NCBI GenBank assembly: GCA_030149165.1
Contig: JASBRY010000009.1
Location: 1,302,001-1,366,000 of the forward strand
Direction: 5' to 3'
From: Phycisphaerales bacterium
Lineage (GTDB): Bacteria > Planctomycetota > Phycisphaerae > Phycisphaerales > UBA1924
Length of the DNA: 64,000 nt
In this document: piece by piece, positions 18,053 to 27,590 of the stretch
Layout of the letters: the number at the start of each line of letters is the position of its first letter
Position numbering within the stretch: position 1 is the stretch's first letter
Position numbers and translations under genes: made by a program
The notes under the pieces: generated by a model
The model's database searches: none
The model's input: the letters and a program-made list of their open reading frames with translations, nothing else
Told to the model about the DNA's origin: nothing

Positions 18053-19348
18053 ATGGCAACGAAGATCGAAATCCCAAGCGTCGGCGAATCCGTGACCTCC
18101 GGCATCATCTCCGCGTGGAGCGTAGAGGATGGTGCGTATGTTGAACGCGATGAGACGGTGCTCGAGCTTGAGACGGACAAGGTGACGATGGAAGTCCCCG
18201 CGCCGGCTTCTGGGATTGTGAAACACGGTGCCGCGGAAGGTGACGAGGTTGATGTCGGCGCGGTGGTTGGGGAGATTGATGAGTCCGCTTCCAAACCAGC
18301 GGGTGATTCGCCGTCTGCGCCCGCTGCTCCATCGCCAGAGTCTTCGCCTGCTGAGAAGGCACCTGCACCAGAACCAAAGCCGGAACCAGCTCCCGCTCCA
18401 GCAGCGACTGCGGTCGCTGAACGCGAGCCTGCTCCAGCTCCGAGTGGTGATGTGAAGGCGACGCCTTTGGCTCGCAAGCTCGCTGAGGAGAAGGGTGTGA
18501 ATCTCGCGCTCGTCACAGGGACAGGTGCTGGTGGACGCGTGCGTGAGCAGGATGTGCTTGGGTTTGTCCAGTCTGGTGCGAGCAGCGCTCCATCATCGGC
18601 TCCAGCGGTTTCTGTTGGAGGTTCACGCGAAGTGTCGGTTGAGCGGATGAGTCCGATGCGTCAGAAGATCGCGTCGAGACTGGTCGAAGCGCAGCAGACC
18701 GCGGCGATGCTGACTACTTTCAATGAGGTCGACATGGGTGCGGTGATGGATCTCCGCAAGCAGCACAAGGAGCAGTTTGCTGAGAAGCATGGGGTTGGGC
18801 TTGGGTTCATGTCGTTCTTTGTCAAGGCGTGTGCTCAGGGGCTGCAGAAGTTCCCGCTGATCAATGCGTACATCACTTCGGGACCTGACGGGAAGCCTGC
18901 GATTGAGAAGCATGAGTACCAGGACATCGCGATCGCGGTGGCGGGTCCGAAGGGGCTTGTGGTGCCGGTGCTTCGCAATACTGAGGTCATGAGCTTTGCG
19001 ACGATCGAGTCGACGATCAAGGACTTTGGTAAGCGTGCTCGCGAGAACAAACTCGATATCAGCGAGATGATGGGCGGGACCTTCACGATCACCAACGGCG
19101 GGATCTTTGGTTCGTTGATGTCGACTCCGATCCTGAATCCGCCTCAGAGTGCGATTCTTGGGATGCACGGCATCAAGAAGCGTGCGGTGGAAGATCCGAA
19201 CAATCCGGGTCAGATCGCGCTGCGTCCCATGATGTACCTGGCGCTGAGTTACGACCATCGCATCGTTGATGGTGCGGAAGCGGTTCAGTTCTTGGTGAGC
19301 ATAAAGGATGCGATCGAGGATCCAGCACGGTTGATGCTGGATTTGTGA
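18053..19348 (+). CDS. sucB: Dihydrolipoyllysine-residue succinyltransferase (E2)
   Basis: 431 residues. The lipoyl domain spans residues 1-80 with the lipoylated Lys43 in ETDKVTME. A Pro/Ala-rich linker (about 80-133) leads to the E3/E1-binding domain near 134-170 ([27 protein letters not shown]). The catalytic acyltransferase domain runs from about 200 and carries the active-site [13 protein letters not shown] near residue 400. It forms the core of the 2-oxoglutarate dehydrogenase complex with SucA. AAGGACG precedes the ATG. The next gene starts within its stop codon. Confidence 0.97.
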   Translation: MATKIEIPSVGESVTSGIISAWSVEDGAYVERDETVLELETDKVTMEVPAPASGIVKHGAAEGDEVDVGAVVGEIDESASKPAGDSPSAPAAPSPESSPAEKAPAPEPKPEPAPAPAATAVAEREPAPAPSGDVKATPLARKLAEEKGVNLALVTGTGAGGRVREQDVLGFVQSGASSAPSSAPAVSVGGSREVSVERMSPMRQKIASRLVEAQQTAAMLTTFNEVDMGAVMDLRKQHKEQFAEKHGVGLGFMSFFVKACAQGLQKFPLINAYITSGPDGKPAIEKHEYQDIAIAVAGPKGLVVPVLRNTEVMSFATIESTIKDFGKRARENKLDISEMMGGTFTITNGGIFGSLMSTPILNPPQSAILGMHGIKKRAVEDPNNPGQIALRPMMYLALSYDHRIVDGAEAVQFLVSIKDAIEDPARLMLDL

Positions 19349-19722
19349 TGGACGATCTAAAAGCAGATGCCAAGGTAATCCATGAACTTGTGGAGTTCTC
19401 TTGGAGGGTCTTGAATTACGAGTGGGACCCGATTGGTATCTTCAAACGACACCCTGAACAGCGTGACACACTCAATGAGTATGAACTAGAGGCATCGGAG
19501 CTTGTTCGGATGGCGATCGAAGGTGCGGATGTGAACGCAATGGCTGCTCGACTTGTTCGGCTCCGCAACGGTGAGCGGGGTATCTGGAAGTGGAAGCGTT
19601 ATCCAGTTCATGATATCGATCTGATTTCTGCTCGCATGATCTGGTGGATTGTTCAATATGAACAGTACAAGGGCGAGATCAATCCTTTAGTGATACAAGC
19701 AACCCCTCGCAAGAACGGGTGA
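19348..19722 (+). CDS. Small hypothetical protein, possibly DUF1871-like
   Basis: 124 residues from the ATG at 19348, which overlaps the sucB stop (TGATG), so translation is probably coupled to sucB. It is soluble with no signal or membrane helix. The N-terminal part (NYEWDPIGIF, then LNEYELEASELV and a leucine-rich helix) resembles the short DUF1871 family, whose members have a WDPIG-type motif followed by DEY; this is from memory of the family. The C-terminal part is Trp/Tyr-rich (GIWKWKRYPVHDID, MIWWIVQYEQ). Its last 44 bases overlap the 3' end of the convergent phosphatase gene. Confidence 0.6.
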   Translation: MDDLKADAKVIHELVEFSWRVLNYEWDPIGIFKRHPEQRDTLNEYELEASELVRMAIEGADVNAMAARLVRLRNGERGIWKWKRYPVHDIDLISARMIWWIVQYEQYKGEINPLVIQATPRKNG

Positions 19723-20152
19723 GCATGTGGTAGACTTTGTCGAAACCGTCGTCTCCGCCGTAGTAGGGGTCGGGGACGTCTTGGGGTTTGGGGAGTGATG
19801 CGTCGAAGGAACGCATGAGGGCGAGTTGTGATTTGGGTGTTCCGAGGTCGAGGAGGTCTCGGTGGTTGGATTGGTCCATCGGGATGATGTGGGTGAAGCG
19901 TTCGATGTCGGTGTTGGGGTCGAACTGGCGGGCGCGTTGGTTGGTGATGTCGATGCCGTAGAGGGAGGCGGTTTGGATGGAGCGCGGGTCAGGTGGGTTT
20001 CCTACGTGCCATGCTCCGGTGCCGCAGGAGTCGATGTGGAACTTGTGGGCGAGGTTGTGTTGGTTGACGAGGTGCTGGAAGATGCCGTGGGCGAGGGGGG
20101 AGCGGCAGATGTTTCCGAGACAGACGAAGAGGACGGTGTGTTGGTCGGGCAT
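19679..20152 (-). CDS. Low-molecular-weight protein-tyrosine phosphatase
   Basis: 157 residues. The P-loop VCLGNICRSPLA has catalytic Cys11 and Arg17 in the CX5RS pattern, and the general-acid Asp lies in VPDPYYGGDDGF near residue 128. Size and motifs match the LMW-PTP family, which removes phosphate from protein tyrosine (in bacteria often on exopolysaccharide kinases) or acts as an arsenate reductase. The YYGG form favours the phosphatase. It is the last gene of the six-gene minus-strand operon, 8 bases after the preceding gene, and its 3' end overlaps the gene after sucB. Confidence 0.92.
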   Translation of the reverse strand: MPDQHTVLFVCLGNICRSPLAHGIFQHLVNQHNLAHKFHIDSCGTGAWHVGNPPDPRSIQTASLYGIDITNQRARQFDPNTDIERFTHIIPMDQSNHRDLLDLGTPKSQLALMRSFDASLPKPQDVPDPYYGGDDGFDKVYHMLTRSCEGLLVSLKD

Positions 20153-20160
20153 GAGCGAGT

Positions 20161-21192
20161 TTACGCGTGTGCTGGCTGCGGGGAGTTTGTTGAGGACTTC
20201 ATGCGCTGGACGATGGCGTCCATCTCGTCGAGGAGTTGTCCGGCTGAGCCTTGGGCTCTTGAGAATCCGGCTTTTCCTGAGTGACGGAGGTTGAGCTTGG
20301 GGATGTCGGCTCTTTCGAGGTAGCGGTCGAGGAGTTGGGTTGATCCTGAGATTTCATCTGTGGGATGGATGTACGCGTCGAGGAGCGGGAGGAGTTGTGG
20401 GAGCGTCTCGGTCGTGGTCATGAGACGGAATGGCTCTTTGAGTCCTCGGTGATGACGGAGAGCTTGATTGAGGTTCTTTGCGGTGTTGGGGATGATCCCG
20501 AGGGCTTGGTATCCGGAGACGGCGAGGAGTCCGAGCAGGAACGCGAACTCTCGCGCATCAACATCTGATGGGTTGTCTGCAATAGCGGCGATGACGATGG
20601 TCTGATCGTCGATGTCGATCGCGCTGCGTTTGGCTGTTCGTTCTGTATGCGTTGGAGCTTTGGAGTCAAGCAGCGGGGTGAGCAGGTGATCGGTTTGGCA
20701 TGTGTGTCGGTGATCATTCCAGAGATCGAAATCGTCGGACTCGAAGACACGGATGGAGTCGATATTTTGAGGAGGCCTCTGGAGGGTTGATGGCTTTGTG
20801 GAGATGAGCTCGATGGGGATTTCGAGTTGCGCTGCGGCAGCAGAGGCTTGTGAGATGAGTTCATCCGACCAGCAGAGAACTCTTGAAGGGGTAAAGTGGT
20901 TGTTCTTGAGTTGGCTGACGATTTGGCGTTTGAGTATGTTCTTGCTGGAGAGTAGGGGTGCGATGTGATGGTCGATCGGGAGACCGAGCTGCGCAGCGGT
21001 TGATTTAGTTGATGCGTCGCCTACAAGAATCACCTTGCTCATAGGAGGTGGCGGAGTGAGTCCGTGTTCAATCGCAAGGGCGAGCAACAAAGAGGGGATC
21101 GTGCGTCCGAAGTGATTGGAAGCGCCCTGATAGGTGGACGGAGGGGCGATGAGATGGACCACGCCTGAGCTGGTTGGGTTAGGGGAGATCAT
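20161..21192 (-). CDS. Hypothetical protein, glycosyltransferase-like Rossmann fold
   Basis: 343 residues, no signal or membrane helix. The N-terminal half (VVHLIAPPSTYQGASNHFG, VILVGDASTKSTAAQLGL) and the C-terminal half (TIVIAAIADNPSDVDAREFA, LLDAYIHPTDEISGSTQLLD) look like two Rossmann-type halves, as in GT-B glycosyltransferases, but I see no defining catalytic motif. The position before the tyrosine phosphatase gene (8 bases apart) would suit a polysaccharide or envelope role. Function remains unassigned. Confidence 0.7.
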   Translation of the reverse strand: MISPNPTSSGVVHLIAPPSTYQGASNHFGRTIPSLLLALAIEHGLTPPPPMSKVILVGDASTKSTAAQLGLPIDHHIAPLLSSKNILKRQIVSQLKNNHFTPSRVLCWSDELISQASAAAAQLEIPIELISTKPSTLQRPPQNIDSIRVFESDDFDLWNDHRHTCQTDHLLTPLLDSKAPTHTERTAKRSAIDIDDQTIVIAAIADNPSDVDAREFAFLLGLLAVSGYQALGIIPNTAKNLNQALRHHRGLKEPFRLMTTTETLPQLLPLLDAYIHPTDEISGSTQLLDRYLERADIPKLNLRHSGKAGFSRAQGSAGQLLDEMDAIVQRMKSSTNSPQPAHA

Positions 21193-21219
21193 GGCTCGGA
21201 TATTGTACTCAAGAGAGTC

Positions 21220-21876
21220 TTAACGGCGATTGAGTACGGTTTCGGTGATCTCGTGGCGGTAGAAGAGTTGTGAGAGACCTAGTCCGGCTCGGACGGCGAG
21301 CTGCTGTTCGATTCCCAGCTGGTCGGCACTGGTTTGTGGGGTTTGGCCTGGGAGCTGAGGGATTTGGATCTCGACAGGGTGTCCGAACTCTGATTCTGGC
21401 CACACTCGGCGTCCCTTGGATACATCGATCAGTTTAACTCTGAGTGAGGCACGCGGGATGTACGAACCCGATTCTGGGGAGAGCGAAAAGTCTGTCACCA
21501 CAGCGTAGATGACAAAGTCAGCACCAACGGATTCTCCGAGTTCCGAGATGCTCATGCGCTGCGAGTGAGAGTCCTTGGTCGCGGCTGCGATGATCCCTCG
21601 TGGTTCAAGCATGTCGGTGAGGATTCGTTTTTCGAGCAGTTGGTCGGTCGCGGTGTCAGCCATCGCGTAGCGAAGTCGTCGCTGAGCGATTTTGCTTGAG
21701 GGGTCATCAACGAAGACGACGGTTGTTGCGTTTTCTTCCAGTGTGTATTGTGGATTGATTTTTTCGGGGCCGTGGATCGCGTACGCGACTGGTGCGACGA
21801 GATTGCATCCAGAAATGGAAACGATAGCGGCTGCCGCGGCGAGGAGAGCGAGTGCTTTGTGGATGTGGTTGATCAT
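21220..21876 (-). CDS. Envelope lipoprotein of unknown function
   Basis: 218 residues. It has a signal peptide with a lipobox at SISGC (Cys24), so it is lipidated and exported. The mature part has TTVVFVDDPSSKIAQRRLRY, GESVGADFVIYAVVTDFS and VKLIDVSKGRRVWP. This layout, a short-lived-value sensor with YAVV and a later VWP, recalls the YajG/GNA1162-like outer-membrane lipoproteins that form small rings, but the match is weak. A similarly built lipoprotein gene lies directly upstream (21 bases), so the two are likely partners. Confidence 0.7.
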   Translation of the reverse strand: MINHIHKALALLAAAAAIVSISGCNLVAPVAYAIHGPEKINPQYTLEENATTVVFVDDPSSKIAQRRLRYAMADTATDQLLEKRILTDMLEPRGIIAAATKDSHSQRMSISELGESVGADFVIYAVVTDFSLSPESGSYIPRASLRVKLIDVSKGRRVWPESEFGHPVEIQIPQLPGQTPQTSADQLGIEQQLAVRAGLGLSQLFYRHEITETVLNRR

Positions 21877-21897
21877 GATCGTGTCTTTGTGTTTGAA

Positions 21898-22566
21898 TCA
21901 GTATGCGATGATGTTCGGCTCTTCATGTTCATAGAACAACCACGCGGCTCTGTTGATGAAGCGGTTTGAGAGTTCAGCGGTCACAGCGGCTTCGGGGATA
22001 TCGCTACGCATGAAACCGGTTGAGTCTGGGAAGGAGATGCTGAGCGCTTTCTCGAAGATCGGATCGTTCGGGAGGGCGCTGTCGGATTCGTACACAGAGA
22101 CAACTCCCGCGACGGCGCCATCCCAGACATACTGGTTTCCGGGTTCGTGCAATCGGTAATCAACGATCTCGATCACCACGAGTCGTTCAACGCCGAGGAG
22201 GTTGGCAATATCTTCGCGGGTCATCGCGGGCCATTGTGGGGTGTTGTAGAGGACCGTGAGCAGATCAGACGAAGGGATCGCGTAGGAGGGGTTCGCGTTC
22301 TGGATGAGTCGGTCGTTAACGCGTTGGGTGATTCTCGCTGTGATTCCGGGATGCTCGGCTTCGATGGCTCGTGATGCGGAACACACAACGGCGAATGAGT
22401 GGCCGGCGATGCGATCGTACTCGGCGGGGTATGTCGTTGAGCCGGTTCGGTGATGCGATTCGGCCATCCCGCCGATCATGGCGGGGATGATGCAGCCTGG
22501 GATCGAACTCAGCGTGAGCAACGCAAATGTGTTGAGGGATAAACGGATGGGGAGTGATCGGTTCAT
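21898..22566 (-). CDS. Envelope lipoprotein of unknown function, partner of the previous gene
   Basis: 222 residues from the ATG at 22566, which overlaps the upstream stop codon by four bases (ATGA); a second ATG at 22590 lies inside the upstream gene. Signal peptide with lipobox SIPGC (Cys25). The mature part has SFAVVCSASRAIEAEHPG, a helical ITQRVNDRLIQ, NLLGVERLVVIEIVDYRLHE and VAGVVSVYE. The alternation of a nucleotide-free alpha/beta core with VERLVVIEIVDY parallels GADFVIYAVVTDF in the next gene, so both may share one fold. Confidence 0.7.
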   Translation of the reverse strand: MNRSLPIRLSLNTFALLTLSSIPGCIIPAMIGGMAESHHRTGSTTYPAEYDRIAGHSFAVVCSASRAIEAEHPGITARITQRVNDRLIQNANPSYAIPSSDLLTVLYNTPQWPAMTREDIANLLGVERLVVIEIVDYRLHEPGNQYVWDGAVAGVVSVYESDSALPNDPIFEKALSISFPDSTGFMRSDIPEAAVTAELSNRFINRAAWLFYEHEEPNIIAY

Positions 22567-23042
22567 GGTAGTTGTCCGTGTTCGGTCCATGTGGCGATTT
22601 TATAGATCCATGCACCTGCGGTCAGGATCAGCATCACGATGACCATTCTGGGTCGTAGTGCGGTTTGTACGACCGATCCTATACGCGAGGCGTAGACCGC
22701 CTGATGCGTTGAAGCCCAGAAGATCATGGTTGTCAGAACTGCGAGGAGGGCTCCCATAGGCTGTGTGAGGGTCGCGGTGATCCAGGAGCCCTCTCCGGCA
22801 TGGGAGAATGCGGTGGTCATGCTGCAGGTGGGGCATGGTTTGTCGAATGCGATGACCCAAGTGCATTGGGGCATCCCGAGTTGGGTGTGGGTTGCGTGTC
22901 CCTGTGGGTTGGGGTTGAGCCAAGCTGCTGTGGAGAGCACTAATAGGGAGAATGCGGCGATCACTCCTGCAGCGATTCGCTCTCCTGTGGTGGCGCGGAG
23001 CGGAGTGGTTCGTTCTTTGGGTTGGATCGCGGCTGTATCCAC
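22563..23042 (-). CDS. DUF2752 membrane protein
   Basis: 159 residues from the GTG at 23042, which overlaps the nuoA stop by one base; longer upstream reading is Arg/His-rich and lies inside nuoA. Three hydrophobic helices are visible. Between the first and second lies GMPQCTWVIAFDKPCPTCSM, followed by TTAFSHAGEG. The CPxCxMTT pattern defines the DUF2752 family, small inner-membrane proteins without a known function. The link to nuoA by overlapping codons is unusual. Confidence 0.85.
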   Translation of the reverse strand: MDTAAIQPKERTTPLRATTGERIAAGVIAAFSLLVLSTAAWLNPNPQGHATHTQLGMPQCTWVIAFDKPCPTCSMTTAFSHAGEGSWITATLTQPMGALLAVLTTMIFWASTHQAVYASRIGSVVQTALRPRMVIVMLILTAGAWIYKIATWTEHGQLP

Positions 23043-23443
23043 TAGTCGAACTTGAAGACACCTTTGCGGTAGCCGTATATGTACGCGACGACGGTGGTGA
23101 GCATGAAGAAGAAGATGCGGAGGAGCCAGATGGTGGAGGCGTCGGAGCGTGGATCGAGGGAAGTGAAAGTCTGCGCCCAAGGGTAGAGGAAGATGACTTC
23201 GATATCAAAGACCAGGAAGACCATCGCGATGAGATAGAAGCGGATATTGAAGCGTTTCCGGGCGGTATTGATGGGGGTCATCCCTGATTCGTAGGTGACG
23301 CCTTTGCGGGCACCTTCTCGACGAGGGCCGAGGATTGCGGAGCCGACGAGGTTCATGACAGCGAATCCTGCCGCCGCGAGGAGCATGAAAAAGATAGGGA
23401 GGTATGCATTGATCGCGTTGCTTGCGAGGGTAATGGACTGCAT
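23042..23443 (-). CDS. nuoA: NADH-quinone oxidoreductase subunit A
   Basis: 133 residues with three helices. The central loop YESGMTPINTARKRFNIRFY and the second helix LIAMVFLVFDIEVIFLYPWA are the hallmark of subunit A, the membrane-arm subunit at the quinone chamber of complex I. GGAG precedes the ATG by 7 bases. Odd: nuoB does not follow; the gene heads an operon with DUF2752, two lipoproteins, a glycosyltransferase-like protein and a phosphatase, so the other complex I genes must lie elsewhere. Confidence 0.95.
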   Translation of the reverse strand: MQSITLASNAINAYLPIFFMLLAAAGFAVMNLVGSAILGPRREGARKGVTYESGMTPINTARKRFNIRFYLIAMVFLVFDIEVIFLYPWAQTFTSLDPRSDASTIWLLRIFFFMLTTVVAYIYGYRKGVFKFD

Positions 23444-23763
23444 CGTCAGACTCCGGATCGGTCGGTGTGTTCGGCATCCTTGCCGAGTGGTTGGATGATA
23501 GCCGGGATTGTGCGGTTTGTGGGGCTGAAATAGGGTTGATGATGGCTGCCAGGTTGGCAGGAGGATTGGTCCAGTGGACTGGTTGGCGGTGGGATTCTGA
23601 CAATTCAGGAGTGTTTTCTGAGGTTAGGGATCGCTGGATTGGCATGGGGATTGCCATTGGTATGGATGCATTGCTGCGCTTGCAGTTGCTTGAACGAATG
23701 AACGAAGCCGCGGGATAGCGGCTGATCGGGTCGAGAAGACTCACTAGATATGGAGAATCCGCG
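23444..23763. other. Spacer between nuoA and groEL
   Basis: 320 bases between divergent operons. It holds a short hairpin, CTGCCA and TGGCAG with a 3-base loop (23546-23560), and a weak TGGCA/TGCCA pair further on. No CIRCE element and no clear heat-shock promoter was found. A weak small open frame covers most of it and is listed separately. Confidence 0.5.
23467..23718 (+). CDS. Doubtful small ORF upstream of groEL
   Basis: 83 codons from a GTG with no ribosome binding site. The translation has a plausible helical end (GIAIGMDALLRLQLLERM) and a CAVCG motif, and it ends 45 bases before groEL. Codon choice is not clearly unlike real genes here. It could equally be a chance frame in the regulatory spacer. 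Confidence 0.2.
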   Translation: MFGILAEWLDDSRDCAVCGAEIGLMMAARLAGGLVQWTGWRWDSDNSGVFSEVRDRWIGMGIAIGMDALLRLQLLERMNEAAG

Positions 23764-25527
23764 ATGGGAAGCAAAGAACTCACCTTTGATATCGAGGCAC
23801 GGCAGGCACTATTGGCGGGGGTTGAGAAACTCGCCGCGGCTGTGAAAGTGACGCTTGGGCCTCGCGGTCGCAATGCGGTGATCGACAAGTCGTGGGGTGG
23901 TCCGACGGTGACCAAGGACGGCGTTTCGGTCGCGGAAGAGGTCGAGCTGGTCAACAAGGCGGAGAACATGGGCGCGAAGCTCGTGAAGGAAGCATCCTCA
24001 AAGACCTCCGACGACGCGGGTGACGGCACCACCACGGCGACTGTGCTCGCTGAGGCGCTGTTTAAGGAAGGGCTGCGTTATATTGCTGCTGGGGTCGATG
24101 CGAATGCATTGGTTCGTGGTATGAAGAAGGGCATCGAGATCGCGGCTCAGTCGATCGACGACATGGCGACTCCTGTCAATGGCAAAAAGGACATCGAGAA
24201 TGTCGCCACCATTTCGTCGAACAACGATCCGGAGACCGGCAAGATCATGGCCGGTGCGTTCGATAAGGTCGGCAAGGACGGCGTGATCACGGTTGAAGAG
24301 GGTAAGGGACTCGAGACTGATGTCACTGTGGTCGAGGGGATGCAGTTTGATCGTGGATTCCTGTCTCCGAACTTCGTCAATGAAGTCGAGGACATGAAGG
24401 TCGTTATGGACAAGTGCTTGGTACTTGTGCATGAGGACAAGATTGACAATATCCAGAAGCTGGTGCCTCTGCTTGAGAAGGTGATGGAAGCGAAGAAGCC
24501 ACTGCTGATCATCGCTGAGGATGTGACTGGTGAAGCGCTCTCCACGCTCGTCATCAACAAGCTCCGCGGCACGCTTCAGGTGTGTGCGGTCAAGGCGCCT
24601 GGATACGGCGATCGCCGTAAGCAGATGCTGCAGGACATTGCTGTTCTCACGGGCGGCGAGGCGTTCATGAAGGACCTCGCGACGGATCTGGATAAGGTTT
24701 CGATCGCTCAGCTTGGTCTTGCGAAGAAGGTTGAGATCAGCAGCGACAACACGACGATTATTGAAGGTGCAGGTTCGACTGCGGATATCCAGAATCGCAT
24801 CGCTCAGATCCGCAGTGAGATCGAGCACTCGACATCGGATTACGATCGCGAGAAGCTCCAGGAGCGTCTGGCGAAACTGACAGGTGGCGTGGCGCAGATT
24901 AATGTCGGCGCTGGATCGGAAGCGGAACTCAAGGAGAAGAAAGCACGCGTCGAGGACGCGCTGCACGCGACTCGTGCGGCTCTCGCTGAGGGCATCGTCG
25001 CGGGTGGCGGGACCAGTTTCATCCGTGCTCAGAATGTCATCGCGCAGAACAAGGACTGGAAGGGTGTGTTCGGCAAGGCGACTGAAGTGTCGTCTGATGA
25101 TGTCGGACAGCTCAAGTACGACTTCGCGGCTGGGCTCAATGTCGTCTATCGAGCACTCTCGGTCCCGCTCCGCACGATCGCGGAGAACGCGGGGGCGAAG
25201 GGATCGGTCGTGGTTGCGAAGGTCTCGGATGCTGAGGGTTCGAACGGCTACAACGCGTTGACCGACACCTACGAGGACCTGCTCAAGGCGGGTGTGATGA
25301 CTCCGGCGAAGGTCGATCGTTCGGCGCTCGTGAATGCGGGATCGGTCGCGACGGTGCTGCTCGCTGCGGATTGCATTGTGACCGACAAGCCTGAGAAGGG
25401 TGTGTCGGATGATCACGGTGCCGGCGGCGACCCGATGGCGGGTATGGGCGGCATGGGTGGTATGGGAGGCATGCCTGGAATGGGTGGCATGGGTGGAATG
25501 CCTGGTATGGGCGGGATGGGGTTCTGA
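23764..25527 (+). CDS. groEL: Chaperonin GroEL, first copy
   Basis: 587 residues, longer than the usual 540-550. ATP site motifs [10 protein letters not shown] and [10 protein letters not shown] are intact, and the conserved Asp lies in [12 protein letters not shown] near residue 399. GGIVAGGGT-type ([10 protein letters not shown]) and the late VLLAADCIV are also present. The C-terminal tail is a long glycine-methionine repeat ([12 protein letters not shown] units) as in canonical folding-competent GroELs. GGAG lies 7 bases before the ATG. The gene precedes groES, the reverse of the usual order. It forms the 14-mer that folds proteins with GroES in the cytoplasm. Confidence 0.96.
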   Translation: MGSKELTFDIEARQALLAGVEKLAAAVKVTLGPRGRNAVIDKSWGGPTVTKDGVSVAEEVELVNKAENMGAKLVKEASSKTSDDAGDGTTTATVLAEALFKEGLRYIAAGVDANALVRGMKKGIEIAAQSIDDMATPVNGKKDIENVATISSNNDPETGKIMAGAFDKVGKDGVITVEEGKGLETDVTVVEGMQFDRGFLSPNFVNEVEDMKVVMDKCLVLVHEDKIDNIQKLVPLLEKVMEAKKPLLIIAEDVTGEALSTLVINKLRGTLQVCAVKAPGYGDRRKQMLQDIAVLTGGEAFMKDLATDLDKVSIAQLGLAKKVEISSDNTTIIEGAGSTADIQNRIAQIRSEIEHSTSDYDREKLQERLAKLTGGVAQINVGAGSEAELKEKKARVEDALHATRAALAEGIVAGGGTSFIRAQNVIAQNKDWKGVFGKATEVSSDDVGQLKYDFAAGLNVVYRALSVPLRTIAENAGAKGSVVVAKVSDAEGSNGYNALTDTYEDLLKAGVMTPAKVDRSALVNAGSVATVLLAADCIVTDKPEKGVSDDHGAGGDPMAGMGGMGGMGGMPGMGGMGGMPGMGGMGF

Positions 25528-25588
25528 ACCCCAGTGTCTTTGAATTAACAAACAAATCAACCGCGTAAAGCGATGGAGATAACAAACT

Positions 25589-25876
25589 ATGTCAGTCAAA
25601 CCACTTGAAGATCGTGTGCTGGTGAAGCCAGTGGAGCAGGAATCGATGACCTCTTCCGGGCTGTACTTGCCTGAGTCGAGTAAGGAGAAGCCGATTCAGG
25701 GGACGGTCGTTGCGGTCGGTCCTGGGAAGCGGCTTGAGAACGGCGCGCTCGGCGAGATGAGCGTGGGTGTTGGTGATCGTGTGGTCTACTCGACCTACGC
25801 GGGCACTGAGGTTGATATCGATGGCGTGGAGCATCTGATTCTTCGTGAGTCGGAGCTTCTTGGCGTCTTTGCATAA
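25589..25876 (+). CDS. groES: Co-chaperonin GroES
   Basis: 95 residues, normal size. VKPLEDRVLVKPVEQE at the start, the mobile loop region SSGLYLPESSKEKP, GTVVAVGPGK, VGVGDRVVYSTYAGTEV and the final HLILRESELLGV are all typical. GGAG lies 9 bases before the ATG. It sits between two groEL genes and could serve as the lid for either ring. Confidence 0.97.
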   Translation: MSVKPLEDRVLVKPVEQESMTSSGLYLPESSKEKPIQGTVVAVGPGKRLENGALGEMSVGVGDRVVYSTYAGTEVDIDGVEHLILRESELLGVFA

Positions 25877-25922
25877 TGATGAACGCATCGGCGGTGAACG
25901 CCGCTGATTGAAAGGTAGAGCG

Positions 25923-27536
25923 ATGAGCAATAAACAGATCATGTTTGAAGACAAGGCGCTTCTTGAGATGAAGAAGGGTGTTGATAAGCTGACCGATGCG
26001 GTCAAGTGCACGATGGGGCCTGCGGGTCGGCATGTCGTGATCGAGAAATCGTACGGCGGTCCTCATGTGACCAAGGACGGCGTTTCGGTGGCGAAGGAAA
26101 TTGAGTTGCCTTCGCAGTTCGAATCCATGGGCGCGAAGATGCTGCATCAGGTCGCGAAGAAAACCGCGGACAAGGCGGGCGACGGCACCACCTGTGCAAC
26201 TGTTCTCGCTCAAGCGATCTTCACCGAAGGGCTGAAGGTTGTCGCGGCGGGTGCGAACCCTGTGCATGTCCAGCGCGGCATCAACAAAGCAGCTCAAGCG
26301 GCGAGCGAAGCGATCGATTCGCTCGCGACCCCTTGCAAGGGCAAGGCGGATCTCAAGAAGATCGCGACCGTTTCCGCGAATCACGATGAGAAGGTCGGCG
26401 AGCTGATCGCGGAAGCGATCCATAAGGTCGGTCACGAGGGCGTGGTCGAGATCGAGAGCGGCAACTCCAACGAGACGACGCTTGAGTATGTCGAGGGGAT
26501 GCAGTTTGATAAGGGGTATTTGTCGCCTTACTTCATGACGAATCCAACGACTGGTGAGTGCGAGCTTGAGGATCCGATGATCCTGATCCACGAGAAGAAG
26601 ATCAGCAACCTTGCGGATCTGCTCCCGCTGCTCAATAAGGTCGCGACTGCTGGGAAGCCGTTGCTGATTATCGCTGAGGATATCGAGAACGAGGCGCTCG
26701 CGGCTCTGGTCGTGAATCGTCTGCGTGGTACGCTCAATATCTCCGCTGTGAAGGCGCCTGGGTTTGGTGATCGTCGCAAGGCGATGCTCGAAGATATCGC
26801 GGTTTTGACCGGCGGCGTGTACTTCAGCGAGGACCTGGGGCGCAGTCTTGAGTCCATCGAGCTCAACGAGCTTGGTAAGGCGAAGAAGGTGACCATTTCC
26901 AAAGACAACACCACCATGGTGAAGGGTGGTGGCAAGAAGGCGGAGATCGCGGCTCGAGCGGCGACCATCAAGGCACAGCACGACAAGTCGACCAGCGATT
27001 ACGATCGCGAGAAGCTCATGGAGCGTCACGCGAAGCTGACTGGTGGCGTTGCGATCATCAATGTCGGTGGTGTCACTGAGCAAGCGATGAAGGCGACCAA
27101 GGACCTTGTCGAGGATGCGATGCACGCGACTCGTGCGGCCGCGAAGGAAGGGTTTGTTCCTGGCGGCGGCGTGACGCTGATCCGTGCATCGGACATGCTC
27201 GGTGCTGCTCAGAAGAAGGTCAAGGGCGACGAGAAGTTCGGCTTTGACATCGTGATGCGTGCGATGTCCGCTCCGGCGTGGCAGATCGCGGACAACGCTG
27301 GGTTCGACGGCGATCTCGCGGTTGAGACGATTCGCGAGGAAGAAGGAGCCGTGGGCCTGAACGCGGCGACTGGGGATTATGTTGACCTGGTCAAGGCGGG
27401 GATCATCGATCCGGCGCTGGTCGCGAAGAGCGCGATTGTGAACGCGGCATCGGTCGCGGGCTTGATGCTCACGACGGATGTGATGCTGACTGAACTCAAG
27501 GAAGATGCAGAGCCGGTCGTTGGGGCGGTGAGCTGA
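25923..27536 (+). CDS. groEL2: Chaperonin GroEL, second copy
   Basis: 537 residues from the ATG at 25923, chosen for GAAAGG upstream; a longer frame adds five residues. ATPase motifs are conserved ([32 protein letters not shown]). The tail lacks the Gly-Met repeat and ends [12 protein letters not shown], and several segments differ from the first copy, for example [16 protein letters not shown]. Paralogues without the GGM tail often have specialised clients. Located 46 bases after groES. Confidence 0.95.
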   Translation: MSNKQIMFEDKALLEMKKGVDKLTDAVKCTMGPAGRHVVIEKSYGGPHVTKDGVSVAKEIELPSQFESMGAKMLHQVAKKTADKAGDGTTCATVLAQAIFTEGLKVVAAGANPVHVQRGINKAAQAASEAIDSLATPCKGKADLKKIATVSANHDEKVGELIAEAIHKVGHEGVVEIESGNSNETTLEYVEGMQFDKGYLSPYFMTNPTTGECELEDPMILIHEKKISNLADLLPLLNKVATAGKPLLIIAEDIENEALAALVVNRLRGTLNISAVKAPGFGDRRKAMLEDIAVLTGGVYFSEDLGRSLESIELNELGKAKKVTISKDNTTMVKGGGKKAEIAARAATIKAQHDKSTSDYDREKLMERHAKLTGGVAIINVGGVTEQAMKATKDLVEDAMHATRAAAKEGFVPGGGVTLIRASDMLGAAQKKVKGDEKFGFDIVMRAMSAPAWQIADNAGFDGDLAVETIREEEGAVGLNAATGDYVDLVKAGIIDPALVAKSAIVNAASVAGLMLTTDVMLTELKEDAEPVVGAVS

Positions 27537-27557
27537 TTCTTGTATGATGACTATCCA

Positions 27558-27583
27558 GGCCTCCGCTGGAAACGGCGGGGGTC
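27558..27583 (+). promoter_or_regulatory. Hairpin between groEL2 and the next gene
   Basis: CCTCCGC and GCGGGGG form a 7-bp stem with one G-U pair and an 8-base loop. No T run follows, so it is not a standard terminator. The right arm is the G-rich stretch nearest the next start codon, so it could cover the ribosome binding site. Inference only. Confidence 0.3.
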
Positions 27584-27590
27584 CTGATTC

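Noticed and set aside
23480-23530. tRNA-like stretch (CCTTGCCGAGTGGTTGG) upstream of groEL
   Set aside because: Resembles a Leu/Ser D-arm, but no acceptor stem, anticodon arm or T-arm can be built around it.
23600-23763. CIRCE or sigma-32 promoter before groEL
   Set aside because: No TTAGCACTC-type repeat; a CTTGAA is present near 23690 but lacks a matching -10.
25430-25524. Short DNA repeats at the end of the first groEL
   Set aside because: They encode the usual Gly-Met tail of GroEL and are not a separate repeat element.
23998-25599. Long minus-strand open frame (over 500 codons) opposite groEL, and a similar one opposite groEL2
   Set aside because: Arg/His/Leu-rich translation with no recognisable domain; long antisense frames are a known by-product of the codon bias of groEL. 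The sense strand has full chaperonin motifs.
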